Source of the DNA: Burkholderiales bacterium
GTDB taxonomy: Bacteria > Pseudomonadota > Gammaproteobacteria > Burkholderiales > Burkholderiaceae_F
Assembly (NCBI GenBank): GCA_021298875.1
Contig: JAJTHJ010000144.1
Location: 1-7,000, forward strand
Reading direction: 5' to 3'
DNA: 7,000 bases
Shown: positions 5,610 through 7,000 of the stretch, in pieces
Numbering within the stretch: the stretch's first letter is position 1
Layout of the letters: each line of letters opens with the position of its first letter
Notes under the pieces: generated by a model
Seen by the model: the letters and a program-made list of their open reading frames with translations, nothing else
Told to the model about the DNA's origin: nothing
Databases searched by the model: none
Made by a program: the position numbers and the translations under genes

Positions 5610-6758
5610 CTACAGCAACGCCCCCCGCTTCTCCCCCCGCTCGTACACCACGTGCGCGCGGCCGACCAGCAGGGGGTCGAGCGCGCCGATGTTGGCTTCG
5701 TCCTTGCCGGTGTAGTCGAGCTTGTGCAAGAGATACCGCATCGCGTTTAGCCGCGCGCGCTTCTTGCAGTCGGACTTGATCACCGTCCACGGCGCCTCGG
5801 CGGTGTCGGTGTGGAAGAACATCGCTTCCTTGGCCTTGGTGTAGTCGTCCCACTTGTCGAGCGAGGCCATGTCGATCGGCGACAGCTTCCACTGCTTCAG
5901 CGGATGCCGCTCGCGCTCCTTGAAGCGGCGCCGCTGCTCGTGGCGGCTGACGCTGAACCAGAACTTGATCAGATGCGTGCCGCTGGCGACCAGGTTGCGC
6001 TCGAACACCGGCGCCTGGCGCATGAACTCCTCGTACTCCTCGGGCGTGCAGAAGCCCATCACCCGCTCCACGCCGGCGCGGTTGTACCAGGAGCGGTCGA
6101 AGAGCACGATCTCCCCGCGCGTGGGCAGGTGCTGCACGTAGCGCTGGAAGTACCACTGGCCGACTTCCGTCGAGGTGGGTTTCTCCAGAGCGACGACGTG
6201 CGCGCCGCGCGGGTTCAGGTGCTCCATGAAGCGCTTGATCGTGCCGCCCTTGCCGGCGGCGTCGCGCCCTTCGAACAGCACCACGATCTTCTGCCCGGTC
6301 TCCTTGACCCAGGCTTGCAGCTTGAGCAACTCGACCTGCAAGCCGTACTTGAGCCGCTCGTAGTTCTTGCGCGACATCAGGTTCTTGTACGGGTAGGCGC
6401 CGCTGCGCCAGTCGGGGGCCAGCTCGTCGTCGGGGCTGGCGACGAGTTTCTCGGTGCGGTGCGCAAGCAGCGCGGCGCGCAGGGCCTTGGCGTCGTCGGG
6501 CGAGGCGCCGGTGAGGATCGCCTCCAGCGTGTCGATCACCGCGGTCGGGCCGTCGCCGGCGGCCTTTTGCAGCACGTCGGCCACGGCCGTGGCCTTGTGC
6601 TCGCGCGAGGCTTCGACGCGCTGGCCGATGGTGTGCGCGGCGATTCCGGGTGCGGTGGTTGCCGGCGCGGTGTCGCCTTGTTCGACGCGGCGCGGAGCGG
6701 TGGGTTTGCGCGCGCGCTTGCGGGCGGCGGGGGTGGTGGGGGTTCCGTTGCGGGGCAT
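5610..6758 (-). CDS. ppk2: Polyphosphate kinase 2 (PPK2), class I-like
   Basis: A 382-residue protein. ATG 6758 follows GGAGA; the open frame reaches 6908 but there encodes only translated repeat. PPK2 enzymes transfer phosphate between polyphosphate and nucleotides, and class I members mainly make NTP from NDP and polyphosphate. The kinase core is complete: Walker A GRDAAGKGG (164-172), the strand/loop ALEKPTSTEVGQWYFQRY (~190-207), Walker B IVLFDRSWYNRAGVERVMGF (~217-236) with D221 and R222, the basic lid region SRHEQRRRFKERERHPLKQW (~271-290), and LSPIDMASLDKWDDYTKAKE (~292-311). The core begins near residue 118 (RSGAYPYKNLMSRKNYE). Ahead of it is an atypical extension: a Lys/Arg/Pro/Thr/Ala-rich tail (~1-40), then a helical stretch (~45-105). 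It is cytoplasmic, perhaps at polyphosphate granules. Copy B of the dispersed repeat ends 41 bases upstream. Single-domain class I is likeliest from length and motifs. Confidence 0.93.
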   Translation of the reverse strand: MPRNGTPTTPAARKRARKPTAPRRVEQGDTAPATTAPGIAAHTIGQRVEASREHKATAVADVLQKAAGDGPTAVIDTLEAILTGASPDDAKALRAALLAHRTEKLVASPDDELAPDWRSGAYPYKNLMSRKNYERLKYGLQVELLKLQAWVKETGQKIVVLFEGRDAAGKGGTIKRFMEHLNPRGAHVVALEKPTSTEVGQWYFQRYVQHLPTRGEIVLFDRSWYNRAGVERVMGFCTPEEYEEFMRQAPVFERNLVASGTHLIKFWFSVSRHEQRRRFKERERHPLKQWKLSPIDMASLDKWDDYTKAKEAMFFHTDTAEAPWTVIKSDCKKRARLNAMRYLLHKLDYTGKDEANIGALDPLLVGRAHVVYERGEKRGALL

Positions 6759-6798
6759 CTGGGCTGTCTCCGTGCTTGCTTGGATACCGGTGGCGAGC

Positions 6799-6899
6799 GG
6801 TCTTCCCTCACCCCCGGCCCCTCTCCCGGTGGGAGAGGGGAGAAAACAACCCTCCCCCCCCGGGGGAGGGTGGCGCGTAGCGCCGGGTGAGGGAAGACC
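6799..6899 (-). repeat. Dispersed palindromic repeat, copy B
   Basis: A 101-base element with perfect 15-bp terminal inverted repeats, GGTCTTCCCTCACCC (6799-6813) and GGGTGAGGGAAGACC (6885-6899). Read on the minus strand it has the same three hairpins as copy A in the same order. These are GGCGC-TAC-GCGCC (6872-6884), a 10-bp stem ACCCTCCCCC/GGGGGAGGGT with loop GGG (6849-6871), and CCCCTCTCCC/GGGAGAGGGG with loop ACC (6818-6840). It lies in the presumed leader or promoter region of ppk2. Its similarity to copy A extends a few bases past one end (GAAGACCGCT). Confidence 0.85.
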
Positions 6900-7000
6900 A
6901 CGGCGCAAGAGTCGCGGCGTCCACCGAGTCGAACTTGGTCCTCACCTTAACAGGCTCCACAGCTTCGGCTCGCAACTGGCCGCCGCCATCAGCCCGCCGA

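Noticed and set aside
5811..6890. 359-residue open frame on the plus strand
   Set aside because: It is a shadow of ppk2, which has all PPK2 motifs on the minus strand. The plus-strand peptide is Leu/Ala/Arg/Gly-biased and runs into the repeat.
6942..7000. Possible C-terminal end of a minus-strand gene (about 19 codons ending in SLLR and TGA)
   Set aside because: It is open to the window edge but too short to judge by motif or codon use, so it cannot be supported from this window.

Overview
The window is a GC-rich (roughly two-thirds G+C by eye) bacterial chromosomal stretch. Sec signal peptides, a lipobox lipoprotein and a FadL-type outer-membrane barrel show a Gram-negative host. Composition, gene content and the dispersed GAGAGGG/CCCTCTCCC-type palindromic repeats suggest a beta-proteobacterium (Rhodocyclales/Burkholderiales-like). 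That placement is inference, since there is no rRNA or marker gene here.

Layout. At the left a DUF1857/AtaL-like (SRPBCC) gene (10-507, +) converges on an exported single-domain rhodanese (645-1241, -). A ~119-bp imperfect palindrome fills the gap between them. A 231-bp divergent intergenic region (1242-1472) holds a CRP/FNR-like dyad and an 11-bp inverted repeat. It leads into an OmpP1/FadL family outer-membrane protein gene (1473-2779, +) broken by a frameshift at a C homopolymer and an in-frame TAA. That gene converges, across a short GC hairpin, on an uncharacterised lipoprotein (2843-3412, -). The next divergent region (3413-3814) carries repeat copy A and then an inverted repeat in the leader of an exported amidohydrolase (3815-5059, +). 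The amidohydrolase overlaps tail to tail by 7 bp with a DUF2141 periplasmic protein (5053-5490, -). A class-I-like polyphosphate kinase 2 (5610-6758, -) lies upstream of the DUF2141 gene on the same strand. Repeat copy B sits just upstream of ppk2, and the last ~100 bases show no supported gene.

How the genes relate. There is no obvious single pathway: most genes are convergent or divergent singletons, and only ppk2 and DUF2141 could share a transcript. Four products are predicted to leave the cytoplasm by a signal peptide (rhodanese, FadL, lipoprotein, DUF2141) and the amidohydrolase probably does as well. PPK2 and the SRPBCC protein are cytoplasmic.

Most noteworthy are the non-coding signals: (i) two ~100-bp, three-hairpin repeats with terminal inverted repeats, in opposite orientation and with a compensatory base-pair change; (ii) a second, unrelated palindromic element at 524-642; (iii) a 12-bp hairpin that sequesters the Shine-Dalgarno of the DUF2141 gene; and (iv) the doubly broken fadL-like gene. 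I do not see a clear new multi-gene system (defence, CRISPR, phage or secretion) here.
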